From Hyphomicrobium sp. (lineage in GTDB: Bacteria > Pseudomonadota > Alphaproteobacteria > Rhizobiales > Hyphomicrobiaceae): 40,500 nt of DNA. Location: positions 1 to 40,500 of the forward strand of contig PERT01000031.1 in NCBI GenBank assembly GCA_002928955.1, written 5' to 3'. Positions within the stretch are counted from its first letter, which is position 1. Each line of letters begins with the position of its first letter. The position numbers and the translations under genes were made by a program. The notes beneath the pieces were generated by a model. It was not told the origin of the DNA and searched no databases. It saw only the letters and a program-made list of their open reading frames with translations. This document shows positions 8,574 to 17,552 of this stretch, in pieces.

Positions 8574-9415
8574 AGCGCGTTCGGCTCGTCAGAACAGCGG
8601 CAGTCTGGGCCGTTGCTGCCTGCAAGCGCCGTCTCGCGCGATCGCCCGTCGTCGAGTGATACCTTGAGCGGCTGCCCGCAGCACGCGCATCGTCCTTGGC
8701 CGGCCTCGGCCAGGCCATGGCCTACGGCTACGCGCTCGTCGAACACGAAGCACGTGCCACGCCACAGACTTTGCGAAGGTGAAATCCGCTCAAGGTACTT
8801 CAGAATGCCGCCGTCGAGGTGATACACTTCGGAGAAGCCCTGCCGAAGCATGTAGGCCGATGCCTTCTCGCAGCGGATGCCCCCCGTGCAGAACATCGCG
8901 ATCCGCTTGTGTTTTGCCGGATCGAGATTCAGGCGAACATAATCGGGAAAACCGCTGAAAGTGCGCGTCCCGGGGTCCGTGGCGCCGTCGAAGGTTCCGA
9001 TACGATGCTCGTAGGCGTTGCGCGTGTCGATCACAAGCACACTCGGATCCTGGATGAGCGCGTTCCAGTTTTCTGGAGCAACATATGTTCCGACCGCCAC
9101 GCTGGGGTCTGCCTCCGGTACGCCAAAGGTGACGATTTCGGGCTTCAGTTTCACCTTGAGCCGCTTGAAAGGGTGGGCGGCGCTGACTGCCACCTTGCAT
9201 TCGAGTTCGAGAAATCGCGGGTCCGATTTGAGCCACGTCAAGAAGGCGACCAGATTGTCGCCGCGGCCCGAAATCGTGCCGTTGATGCCTTCGTGGGCCA
9301 GAAGGATCGTGCCGCGCACGCCTAGGCTCAGCGCCTCGGCCTCGATGCGTCCGCGCAGCGCCTCCCGGTCGTCGATGGTGACGAACTTGTAGAACGCGCC
9401 GACGTCAATGCTCAT
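8528..9415 (-). CDS. trhO: tRNA uridine(34) hydroxylase, rhodanese family
   Basis: Rhodanese-domain enzyme that, in the characterised family, installs 5-hydroxyuridine at wobble position 34 of tRNA using O2. It is 295 aa from the ATG at 9415. An N-terminal ferredoxin-like domain (HEGINGTISG, FKRLKVKLKPEIV) precedes the rhodanese domain (VLVIDTRNAYEHRIGTF), with the active-site cysteine Cys176 in MFCTGGIRCEK. The cysteine-rich end shows Cys243, 245, 246, 272 and 274, then a short extension with Cys285, 286 and 291. That last piece is read from DNA inside folC, so the extension probably arose when an earlier stop was lost. Older names for the family are YceA or UPF0176. Confidence 0.92.
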   Translation of the reverse strand: MSIDVGAFYKFVTIDDREALRGRIEAEALSLGVRGTILLAHEGINGTISGRGDNLVAFLTWLKSDPRFLELECKVAVSAAHPFKRLKVKLKPEIVTFGVPEADPSVAVGTYVAPENWNALIQDPSVLVIDTRNAYEHRIGTFDGATDPGTRTFSGFPDYVRLNLDPAKHKRIAMFCTGGIRCEKASAYMLRQGFSEVYHLDGGILKYLERISPSQSLWRGTCFVFDERVAVGHGLAEAGQGRCACCGQPLKVSLDDGRSRETALAGSNGPDCRCSDEPNALQLLCCTTPDCNDRT

Positions 9416-9479
9416 GGACTTATCAGTCGAATGGGATTTGCGAACGACGGTTTGATACCCGAATGGTTCCGGAAAGCAA

Positions 9480-9509
9480 TCGGGGCCCTGTGCCATGCCA
9501 GAGCCCCGA
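9480..9509 (-). terminator. Probable intrinsic terminator after trxA
   Basis: TCGGGGC (9480-9486) pairs with GCCCCGA (9503-9509). After one mismatch the stem continues CTG with CAG around an 8-nt loop. On the minus strand the stem is followed by TTGCTTTCC, a weak T-rich tract. It lies about 66 bp beyond the trxA stop. The stem is strong and the T-tract is poor. Confidence 0.5.
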
Positions 9510-9575
9510 GCAGTTGCAACGGATCGGGTCGATTGGCCAGGCAGTGGCCGAGACCGAAGATCCGAGGCCGCAGGG

Positions 9576-9902
9576 TCATGCCGAAACGGTACCCTTTATC
9601 CAGTCCTCGAGTTTCTTCTTTTGAACCAGCGCGCCGACGTGCTGGGCGGCGACCTCGCCGTTCTTGAAAATCATCAGGGTTGGCATCGCCCGAATACCGT
9701 ATTTGCTGGTGAGGCTGGGGTTCTGGTCAACGTCGACTTTCACCACCTTCACCTTGCCCGCCATTTCAGTGGCGACCTGGTCGAGTGCGGGGGCCATCGC
9801 CTTGCAGGGCCCGCACCATTCGGCGAAGAAATCGACGAGCACGGGCTCCGATGACTTCAAAACTTCGGCCTCGAACGTCTTGTCCGACACTGCGGTGGTC
9901 AT
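9576..9902 (-). CDS. trxA: Thioredoxin 1
   Basis: Cytosolic disulfide reductase of 108 aa, the standard length. The active site is WCGPC (Cys30, Cys33) within VDFFAEWCGPCKAMAP. The buried aspartate lies in LVDFF and the cis-proline in GIRAMPTLMIFKNGE. CAGGAGATGAAAA precedes the ATG at 9902. It lies 77 bp after addA on the same strand and may be transcribed both with addA and from its own promoter. No oddities. Confidence 0.97.
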   Translation of the reverse strand: MTTAVSDKTFEAEVLKSSEPVLVDFFAEWCGPCKAMAPALDQVATEMAGKVKVVKVDVDQNPSLTSKYGIRAMPTLMIFKNGEVAAQHVGALVQKKKLEDWIKGTVSA

Positions 9903-9979
9903 TTTTCATCTCCTGCATGGGCCCAGTTTGGGCCATCCTTCGTTGTGGCGTCGCGAACTAGTTATGCCGTGGGCCGGTT

Positions 9980-12900
9980 TCAAGTCTCACGGTTTTCTAG
10001 TCGGTCAGGGTCAAGCGTCCAGAGCCTGGCCGCGTAAACGTCTAAGACCGAACATGGGATCTCCATCAGCTCTGGTCCATCCGTCCAAAGTAGGGCGGCG
10101 CGAACCGTTTTGCCTTCGAAGATTGCAGACAATGCCAAACGGTAGGCAGCCAGTTGATAAAGGTAGGCCTCGGCGACGCCGTCAAGATCGGGCGGCGGGA
10201 TGCGGTTGGTCTTATAGTCGATGATCAGAACCGAGCTGTCGAGCACCGCCAGCCGGTCGATCTGGCCGGTCAACCGCAACGCCGGGCCCCGTCCTGCAGG
10301 TCTGGGCAACTCGGCAACGATCGATACTTCAGGGCGGCTGTCGGGCCCGAAAATTGGGGCAAAGGCTGGATCCGACAGAATGGCCAGTGTTTCGCGGACG
10401 ATGCTGTCACGTGACCGCTTAGGCAGGGCGGCGCCGCGTTTGTCGACGAAATCGCGTGCAGCTCTGGGCCAAGTTTGCCACGGGAACTGCGGCAGATGTT
10501 CGAGCAGCGCGTGGGTGAGCGTACCGCGGAGAAATCGGCTTTGGTCGGCGAGCGTGCGCGGAGATGGCGCTGCCGGTTCGTCACCGGCACAGTCGCGCGG
10601 GCCTGGCGAGGTTGGCTCTCCCTGGGCATCGCTGTCATATGGCGCGAGGCTCGAAGGGGCGAGCGGCACGGCGAGTTGCGGTTCCCTTGGCGCTGATGTG
10701 CGCGCCCACATTGGCAGGGGTTGCGGGACGAGCGCTGCCAGCATGTCGTGCTTCGGTATTTCGACGGGGCCGGTTTGCGCCGACTCGAGCCTGAGCACGT
10801 CCCCGCCGGGCGTCTCGACTTTCATCAGCCGGCCTGCGAGACCTTCCTTAACCAGATTGTACCAGCAGCCCTCCGCGAGGCCGCGTTTGCCCTCAAAACC
10901 CGCGACATACAACCGGTCGCGCGGTCGCGTCATGGCGACATACAGCAGACGGTGTCGCTCTTCGGTTTCACGCAATCGGAGCGTCTGGCGCGCGGCCTCT
11001 ACGGCCGGGATCTGGCTCGCACCCTTAACACACCACAACCACGGATCGGGCGATCCGACCGGCTTATCGGTACCTTCCAGCGGTACGAGACTCGCATCGC
11101 TACCGCCAGCGGATGCCGTTGTGCAAGTGTCGGGCAGGAACACAATGCCCGCTTCCAGTCCCTTTGCGCCATGCACCGTCATGACGCGCACCTCGTTGCG
11201 GCCGTGCTCCATGTCGCGCTTGACCTCGCGGGCGCCCTCCCGGAGCCAGGTGAGGAACCCCGACAGTGACGGCGGTGCACGATCATCGTAGGTCAACGCT
11301 AGGTTCATGAATTCGTCAATGGCATCGGCGGCGTCGGGCCCGAGGCGTGTCAACAACCGCTTGCGCATGCCCTCCTTGTCGAGAATGGCCGCGAAGAATT
11401 CGAACGGCGGTGTGAAGTCTGCCTTGGCCCGCCACCGCTTCAGCGTTTCCGCAGCCGAAGCGAATGCGGCGTTGTCGCCAGCGTGATCGAGAAGCGCCTT
11501 CCACAACGCGCCTTTGCGCCCGCGGGCGACCTCCAGAAGTCCATCGTCATCGAGATCGAAGAACGGACTCTTCAAAACCTGGGCAAGTGCGAGATCGTCC
11601 TCCGGCAGTGTCAGGAAATCGCCGAGTGCCATCAGATCCTGGACCGCGATCTGCTCAATGAGCCGGATGCGGTCGGCGCCTGCCACCTGGATGCCGCGAG
11701 CCTTGAGCGCAGCGACCATCGGACCCGCGAACGGCCGCCGCTTGCGCACAAGGATCAGAATGTCGCCAGCGCGGATCGGACGGTCCTCGGATGGAAGTCG
11801 TTCCTTGCCGTCGAGCCAACCCGCGATGACATCGGCGATGCGTTCGGCCAACCGCATGACTGGCGACCGCGTCGGGCGCTCGCCGAGCGGATCAAAGGCG
11901 TTCGACTGCGCAGCCTCCTCGTAGGGTTCCACGGGCCAGACTTCGACAAGACCGGCCTTGTCGAAGCGGTGTGCGATGTGGCCGATGGAGATCGCTCCTT
12001 CGGCCGGCGCGGTCGAGATCAATCCTGGCGTGCGTCGGGCATCCGCAAACACGCTGTCCACGGCGTCGAGAACCGGCGCGACAGAGCGGAACGACAAATC
12101 GAGAGGCACCTGGCGCCACAACTCGCGCGCGTCTCCGGCCATTGCGGCGAATCGCTGGCCCATGGTGGCGAACATTTCAGGCGCCGCACCCTGGAAGCTG
12201 TAGATCGATTGCTTCTCGTCGCCGACGGCGAACAGCGTGCGTTTGTCCTCACGCGCCCCGGCTCCCGAAAAGAACTCCTGTGCCAATGCTTCGATTACCC
12301 GCCACTGGGTCGGTGCGGTGTCCTGGGACTCGTCGACCAGGATGTGGTCAAGCCCGCCATCGAGCTTATAGAGTACCCATTCCGCACTTGACGAGGTTGC
12401 CAGCAGGTTCGCCGTCTTGGCGATCAGGTCGTCGAAATCCAGCGCTGCACGCTGCCGCTTGGCCCCGTCATATAGCTGCATGACGTGGTCGGAGAGCGTG
12501 AGCAGCGCCAATGTCGCGTCGATCGCACCCATCGCGCGCAGTTCGCCTTCAAGGCTGGCAAACCGGTCGCGAGCGTCGACCAGGGAAGCGTAAAGCCCCG
12601 GATTGTCCTGCTGGATCGCCTTGGTCACGAACCGCTTGTCGGCACGTGCTCCGCCGTCCTTTGTCAAGAAGGCTGCGCGCAATGCGGCGATGCGATCCTT
12701 TGGAATTGTGGCGGTGCGGGCCTTGGCCAAGGCGCTGCCGATCTCTTGATCGGTCAATTTTCCAGCGAGCAGCACCTCGGCACCTCGGTCCAGAAGTCCG
12801 TCAGCCAGGACCGTGGCCTGTTCGGCTGCAATATACTCGGACGTCACGCCAGCGCGAACGCCGAGTGCCTTGCGATAAAGTTCGCCCGCGGCGGCAAACG

Positions 12901-13585
12901 GTGTCTGCCCCGACGTCAGATCCATGCGGCTAGCGGTCTCCAGCCATTCGCGGCGGCGGATTGCTGATTTCAGTACGTCGTCGAAGCGGTCGTCGGCGGC
13001 GTGCGCGATCGCCCGAGCAAGCGCCTTGCCGAGCGGAGAATCGCGATCGCGCGTTGCGTCGCCGAGTGCGCGTTCGATGGCCTCGCCGTGGATCGCGCGC
13101 GCCTCTTCGTCGTCCAGGATCTGGAATCCGGGCGGCACACCGGCTTCAAGCGGGAAACGCTGCAAAAGGCGTTCGCAGAAGGCGTGGATGGTCTGCACCT
13201 TGAGCCCGCCAGGAGTCTCGATGGCGCGCGTGAACAGCGTGCGCGCAAGCGTCATGTCGTGGGTCGTCGCCGGCCGCGTCAACAACTCCGACAGTACAGG
13301 CCGGAGCGAACCGTCGGTGGCGGTAACCCACTTCGCAAGCGTGCCGAACACGCGCTTGGACATTTCGGCCGCGGCGGCCTTGGTGTAGGTCAGGCACAGA
13401 ATACGCTCGGGCGGCGTCCCTGCCAGCATCAAGCGCAACACGCGATTGACCAGCACGTGGGTCTTGCCAGTGCCGGCATTCGCGCTGACCCACACGGATG
13501 CCTTGGGGTCGGCGGCATCGGACTGTGCGCGCGTTGTGCGCGCGATCTCCTTCTTGATGCCAGCTTCGGTTAGCGGGCGCGGCAT
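9980..13585 (-). CDS. addA: Double-strand break repair helicase-nuclease AddA
   Basis: UvrD/Rep-type helicase with a C-terminal RecB-like nuclease; with AddB it resects double-strand breaks up to a Chi-type sequence and loads RecA. It is 1201 aa, the usual alphaproteobacterial length. Walker A is ANAGTGKTH (35-43). Motif II is DESQD (418-422), followed by TAPTQWRV. GDEKQSIYSFQGA is motif III, and the later motifs include VMTVHGAKGLEAGIVFLPD and RHRLLYVAMTRPRDRLYV. The nuclease motif IIDYKTN has its aspartate at about residue 1123. It starts three bases after the addB stop codon, so the two subunits are likely made together. Confidence 0.95.
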   Translation of the reverse strand: MPRPLTEAGIKKEIARTTRAQSDAADPKASVWVSANAGTGKTHVLVNRVLRLMLAGTPPERILCLTYTKAAAAEMSKRVFGTLAKWVTATDGSLRPVLSELLTRPATTHDMTLARTLFTRAIETPGGLKVQTIHAFCERLLQRFPLEAGVPPGFQILDDEEARAIHGEAIERALGDATRDRDSPLGKALARAIAHAADDRFDDVLKSAIRRREWLETASRMDLTSGQTPFAAAGELYRKALGVRAGVTSEYIAAEQATVLADGLLDRGAEVLLAGKLTDQEIGSALAKARTATIPKDRIAALRAAFLTKDGGARADKRFVTKAIQQDNPGLYASLVDARDRFASLEGELRAMGAIDATLALLTLSDHVMQLYDGAKRQRAALDFDDLIAKTANLLATSSSAEWVLYKLDGGLDHILVDESQDTAPTQWRVIEALAQEFFSGAGAREDKRTLFAVGDEKQSIYSFQGAAPEMFATMGQRFAAMAGDARELWRQVPLDLSFRSVAPVLDAVDSVFADARRTPGLISTAPAEGAISIGHIAHRFDKAGLVEVWPVEPYEEAAQSNAFDPLGERPTRSPVMRLAERIADVIAGWLDGKERLPSEDRPIRAGDILILVRKRRPFAGPMVAALKARGIQVAGADRIRLIEQIAVQDLMALGDFLTLPEDDLALAQVLKSPFFDLDDDGLLEVARGRKGALWKALLDHAGDNAAFASAAETLKRWRAKADFTPPFEFFAAILDKEGMRKRLLTRLGPDAADAIDEFMNLALTYDDRAPPSLSGFLTWLREGAREVKRDMEHGRNEVRVMTVHGAKGLEAGIVFLPDTCTTASAGGSDASLVPLEGTDKPVGSPDPWLWCVKGASQIPAVEAARQTLRLRETEERHRLLYVAMTRPRDRLYVAGFEGKRGLAEGCWYNLVKEGLAGRLMKVETPGGDVLRLESAQTGPVEIPKHDMLAALVPQPLPMWARTSAPREPQLAVPLAPSSLAPYDSDAQGEPTSPGPRDCAGDEPAAPSPRTLADQSRFLRGTLTHALLEHLPQFPWQTWPRAARDFVDKRGAALPKRSRDSIVRETLAILSDPAFAPIFGPDSRPEVSIVAELPRPAGRGPALRLTGQIDRLAVLDSSVLIIDYKTNRIPPPDLDGVAEAYLYQLAAYRLALSAIFEGKTVRAALLWTDGPELMEIPCSVLDVYAARLWTLDPDRLENRET

Positions 13586-13588
13586 GGT

Positions 13589-16500
13589 TCAAGCCTCCCC
13601 GCTGTCGTCGGCCGACCACTCGCCGACTCGAGCAAGATGGGCGAAATCGTCATAGTCGTAGTTGAAGCGCGAGCGCCGCAGCGCCGAATAAGGCGTCGTT
13701 GGATCATCGAAGCGTGCGATCAGTTGCGCAAGCTGAGCAACCTGCGCCTGCCCGAGGGCCGCGGCATCCGAGGTCTTGATTGTACGTTCTTCGCCCGGCG
13801 GCTCGCCACCCGACGCGCGGATGTAACGGAGTTCAGCGATCGTGCCGGGCGGCACGTCGGCGAACCCGTGCGCGGCTGCGATCGCGGCTTCCAGCGGCAA
13901 CTGTGGTGCGGCCCCGCTCAATACGCGCTCGCCGCTTGGGATTTGCCCGGTCTTGTAGTCGGTGATGCGCAGCCGCCCCTCGCCGATGTCGATGCGGTCG
14001 GCGCGGGCCGACAGTGTGAACGGGCCGGCCGGCGCCGGAATCACCAGTTTTCCGGCAACCTCTGTTGCTACGGCATTGAAGCCTTCGCGGCGCGCCGCCT
14101 CGGTTTCAGCGAACCAGTGCGCGAACCGCTCAAGGCGGGTCAGCCAGAAGGCGGCAACTCGTGGATGTCCGGTGTAATCCTCGAGCACCGCGCGTGCGAT
14201 GGCGATCAGCTCGGTTGCCGGATCAGGCGGCAGAGAGGACGGGAAAGCAACCGTGAATCGACTCAAAGCCTCGTGCACGATAGCGCCGCGCAGGCTGGCG
14301 TCGGGCGGCTCGCCGAGCCGCTGCAACGGTTCGAGCCGCAGGACATGGCGGGCGAAGATGGCATAAGGGTTGGCGATCCAGGTTTCGACGCCCGAAACAC
14401 TCATGCGCCGCGGCCGATCGGCGACCGGCGGGCGCGGTGCGGGCGCGGCAATGCTCAGCCTTCTGTCGACCGCATCGCGACTCCGCGCCCACTCGAGCCA
14501 CGATAGATCTGCGTGCAGTGCCTCCCTGAGGCCTAGTCCGTCCAGCAGGGCGTCGAGACGCATGAGCCAGCGCGACGGCACCGTCGGCACGCCGTCCATC
14601 TTTTCGGCACGCGTCAGGTAGACCCGTTCGGCGCCGAGCAGCATCGTGAAGTCATGGGCGGCGAGCCCTATTTTTTCTTCAGGCGACGGCAGCCCCAGCT
14701 CCTTGCGCATCGGCCGGTTGAGCCATGGGCCAGGGTCTGCGGCTTCAGGCCACGTCCCGTCATTGAGCGAGCCGAGGATCAACACGTCGGGCTGCTGCAG
14801 GCGGGCCTCTAGCGGACCCCAGATGGACAATCGGGGATGAACGGGAACGCTTGGCCGCACATTCTCGTTGGCGACTAGTCCACGATAGAGATCTGGGTAG
14901 TCGCGGGCGGTCACGGATGGCGCGGGCATTGTCTCGTCAAGCAGCCCGGTAAAGAGGTTCGACGCAGCACGCCCTGCCTCGCCAATCCAAATCGGCGATG
15001 ATCGGGGTGGCCCTTTCGAGATCACCGTTCCCTCGGTATCCGGCAGCGCTGCGAGTGCCTCGGCCACCTCCACGTGGGCGCGCGCAAATGTCCCGAGCGG
15101 CTGCCGCGTGTCGCCCGACAAGAAAACGCGCTCTAAAGGTGCGAACGCGATTTGAAGCCGCTTCACAATCTCGCGTGCGCCCTGCCAATCTTCCTGCCAA
15201 AGCCGTTTCACCGCGGCCTCGCGGCGCTCGCCCTTGGCCTCCTCCTGCGCTGCGCGTTCGAGCGCTACGGCGACGCCGCCAAGATCACGTCCGAGATAGG
15301 CAGTGCGGAACGCGGCGATCTCAAGGGCGCGCGCGGCCCTGCGCATGACGAACGCGTCGAGGCCCAGACGTGTCAGCGGATGCTTCAAAAGCGGCATCAG
15401 CGCGACGGGCGTGAACCTCGACGCGGCTGCCGTGATGACGAGATCGAGAAATGTTCCAGGCACCGTCTTCGCGAATGGCCGTCCCGCGCTATCGTCGACA
15501 CGAATGCCCCAGCTTTCGAGCCTGACGCCGACGCGCCGGGCCAGCATCCGATCCGGAGAGACCAGTGCGGCCGTGCGGCCAGGCGTTTCGGCTACCTGTC
15601 GCAGGATGAGTGCCACCGCCTCCGCCTCGTCCTGTGCCGTCGGCGCGGCGATCAAGCTCATCCCCTGCATCGCCTCGGCGACGGCATTACGATCTGCGTT
15701 CGCGACGTAGCTGTGCCAGCGCGCAGTCGTGGCCGACGGTCGCATTGCCTCGGAGACGAAGGCGATCCGTCCGGCGGCCATCGGGCTCGGCTCCGATCCG
15801 GGCAACACCGCGATCTCCTCGCGCGCAAGCCCGAGCAGGTCCAGCAGCCGCTTCAATCCAAATTGCGGATGCTCCGGATGATCCGGCGCAATCGCTGCCC
15901 ATCCCTCGTCGTCGAGTGCATGATCGATGCCCGGCAGCACGATTGCACCGTGGGGCATTTCGAGTACCGCGCGCATCAATCCGGCGGTCGCGGGGATCGA
16001 GCCCGTCACGCCCGCCACGATCACTGGCGTGCCAGGTGGCGCTTCGGCGAGCCGCCGCGTCTCCGCCTCGATCAGCCGATTGCGACGGTTCATTGGCGAG
16101 GCGAGCCCGCGCTCGTCCAGATGCATCGGCCAGAAACGAGTGACGATTTCGAGGAACTGGAGCGTCTTTTGCCAGTGCTCGGAGAACAACTCCGGCACGA
16201 GTTGGGCGAGGCCGTCGAGGTTGACGCCTTCCGTTTCGACCATGTCCATCAGTCGACCGAGCTCGGTTGCCAACGCGGCAGCCTGTACCGGCGAAGAGGC
16301 CCCCGCTGTCGGTTCCATGTCCACTGGCGTTCCGTCTCCGGACGCGCGCATCGTTTCCGACCAGGTCAGCACCAGCATGGTCAGTACGAGGCGCCGCTCC
16401 AATTCGGATACCGCAGGCGGGACGTCCGAGGTCTCTGCGCTGAGTGTCGTCAGGCCGGCGAGTCCGGACAGCAGCGTCAGTTCTTCGTCGCCCTCGGAAA

Positions 16501-16783
16501 TCGGACGGATGGACGGCAGCAGCATGGCCTTGCCGCCGGTCTCCGCCAAGAATGCCCCCTGCAGCGCACGCGCGGCGCGACGGGTCGGCATCAGTAGCGT
16601 CATGCCTGCGAGATCGAGACTTCCAGGTTTGGTTCCACCGGGGCGCGGCAAATCTCCAGCGAGGATTGCCCGCGCCAGAGCCGAAAGGAAAGGCTGCCCG
16701 GCTGGCACGGTGAAAACGCGCGTGTCCGGCCGCACCGACGCGCCCCCTCCCTCTCGCGTGCTGGCATCAGCCGGCGTCTTCAC
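13589..16783 (-). CDS. addB: Double-strand break repair protein AddB
   Basis: Partner of AddA, with an inactivated helicase-like N-terminus and a C-terminal nuclease domain. It is 1064 aa from a GTG start at 16783 that overlaps the end of the upstream nucleotidyltransferase gene by 17 bp. LLMPTRRAARALQGAF resembles the degenerate AddB Walker region. The nuclease signature is VSGVETWIANPYAIFARHVL, then GAIVHEALSRF, ITDYKTGQIP (aspartate at about 942) and APQLPLEA. I find no cysteine anywhere in the protein, so it cannot hold the iron-sulfur cluster known from Bacillus AddB. The assignment rests on these motifs and on addA next door. Confidence 0.93.
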   Translation of the reverse strand: MKTPADASTREGGGASVRPDTRVFTVPAGQPFLSALARAILAGDLPRPGGTKPGSLDLAGMTLLMPTRRAARALQGAFLAETGGKAMLLPSIRPISEGDEELTLLSGLAGLTTLSAETSDVPPAVSELERRLVLTMLVLTWSETMRASGDGTPVDMEPTAGASSPVQAAALATELGRLMDMVETEGVNLDGLAQLVPELFSEHWQKTLQFLEIVTRFWPMHLDERGLASPMNRRNRLIEAETRRLAEAPPGTPVIVAGVTGSIPATAGLMRAVLEMPHGAIVLPGIDHALDDEGWAAIAPDHPEHPQFGLKRLLDLLGLAREEIAVLPGSEPSPMAAGRIAFVSEAMRPSATTARWHSYVANADRNAVAEAMQGMSLIAAPTAQDEAEAVALILRQVAETPGRTAALVSPDRMLARRVGVRLESWGIRVDDSAGRPFAKTVPGTFLDLVITAAASRFTPVALMPLLKHPLTRLGLDAFVMRRAARALEIAAFRTAYLGRDLGGVAVALERAAQEEAKGERREAAVKRLWQEDWQGAREIVKRLQIAFAPLERVFLSGDTRQPLGTFARAHVEVAEALAALPDTEGTVISKGPPRSSPIWIGEAGRAASNLFTGLLDETMPAPSVTARDYPDLYRGLVANENVRPSVPVHPRLSIWGPLEARLQQPDVLILGSLNDGTWPEAADPGPWLNRPMRKELGLPSPEEKIGLAAHDFTMLLGAERVYLTRAEKMDGVPTVPSRWLMRLDALLDGLGLREALHADLSWLEWARSRDAVDRRLSIAAPAPRPPVADRPRRMSVSGVETWIANPYAIFARHVLRLEPLQRLGEPPDASLRGAIVHEALSRFTVAFPSSLPPDPATELIAIARAVLEDYTGHPRVAAFWLTRLERFAHWFAETEAARREGFNAVATEVAGKLVIPAPAGPFTLSARADRIDIGEGRLRITDYKTGQIPSGERVLSGAAPQLPLEAAIAAAHGFADVPPGTIAELRYIRASGGEPPGEERTIKTSDAAALGQAQVAQLAQLIARFDDPTTPYSALRRSRFNYDYDDFAHLARVGEWSADDSGEA

Positions 16784-17492
16784 TGGTCACGATCCTTTCC
16801 GCCTCGACCAGCGCTTCCGGAGTGCCGACGTGCATCCAAAGTCCCTCCATTCGCACACCGTAAAGACGGTCCGCTTCGATGGCCTCGTCCCACAACCGGT
16901 TGAGGGAAAACCTACCCTTGGGAGCGTCATTGAACAGGCGTGGATGCGCGATCGACACCCCGGTGAAAACGAACGGCGACTGCTCGCGTTCGGGCCGCCG
17001 CCTGAGGCGGCCGTCAGGCTCCATGATGAAGTCTCCCGCGCCGTCGTACCCGATGCTGCGCGAGCCGATCGCAAGGAGCATCAGGCTGTCCATGCGGTCA
17101 CCGTCCCAGGCTTCGATGAGGCGGTCGAGGTTCGATCCGACGCCTTCGATCCAGACGGAGTCTGAATTGTGGATGATAAACGGCTCGGCTCCGATCTTCG
17201 GCAGCGCGCGGACCACGCCGCCGCCCGTATCGAGAAGGACGCCGCGTTCGTCGGAGATGACGATCTCAGGTACAGCCTGCTTGGCGAGGTGCCGTTCCAG
17301 TTGATCCGCCAGATAGTGGACGTTGACGACGGCGCGCTGCACCTTGGCGGCCACGAGCCGTTCGAGTACGTGATCAATCAGCGGCTTGCCGTCGAGCGCA
17401 ACCAAGGGCTTCGGCTGGGTGTCGGTCAACGGTCGCATCCGTGTGCCGAGCCCGGCCGCCAGAACCATCGCGGTCTTTGGTCGCCACGCCAT
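16767..17492 (-). CDS. murU: N-acetylmuramate-1-phosphate uridylyltransferase-type nucleotidyltransferase (MurU-like)
   Basis: Sugar-phosphate nucleotidyltransferase of 241 aa. The N-terminal signature MVLAAGLGTRMRPLT (9-23) and PKPLVALDGKPLI are typical of the family. The acid in IIHNSDSVWIEG and the C-terminal metal-binding region (LWMHVGTPEALVEAE) complete the fold. Sequence alone cannot fully separate MurU from mannose-1-phosphate guanylyltransferases. The call rests on the adjacent AmgK-like kinase domain 60 bp upstream: AmgK makes MurNAc-1-phosphate and MurU converts it to UDP-MurNAc in the recycling route known from Pseudomonas putida. Same strand and operon as its neighbours. Confidence 0.82.
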   Translation of the reverse strand: MAWRPKTAMVLAAGLGTRMRPLTDTQPKPLVALDGKPLIDHVLERLVAAKVQRAVVNVHYLADQLERHLAKQAVPEIVISDERGVLLDTGGGVVRALPKIGAEPFIIHNSDSVWIEGVGSNLDRLIEAWDGDRMDSLMLLAIGSRSIGYDGAGDFIMEPDGRLRRRPEREQSPFVFTGVSIAHPRLFNDAPKGRFSLNRLWDEAIEADRLYGVRMEGLWMHVGTPEALVEAERIVTSEDAG

Positions 17493-17552
17493 CGTTGGAT
17501 GCTCGCTGGTTGTTGGGGGGAGATCGGCGTGGCCAATCGGATCATCTCGTTG

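Noticed and set aside
15152-16597. Open frame of 481 codons antisense to addB
   Set aside because: It is Arg/Pro/His-rich with no family motif and lies opposite a well-supported gene. High-GC coding DNA commonly leaves such open antisense frames.
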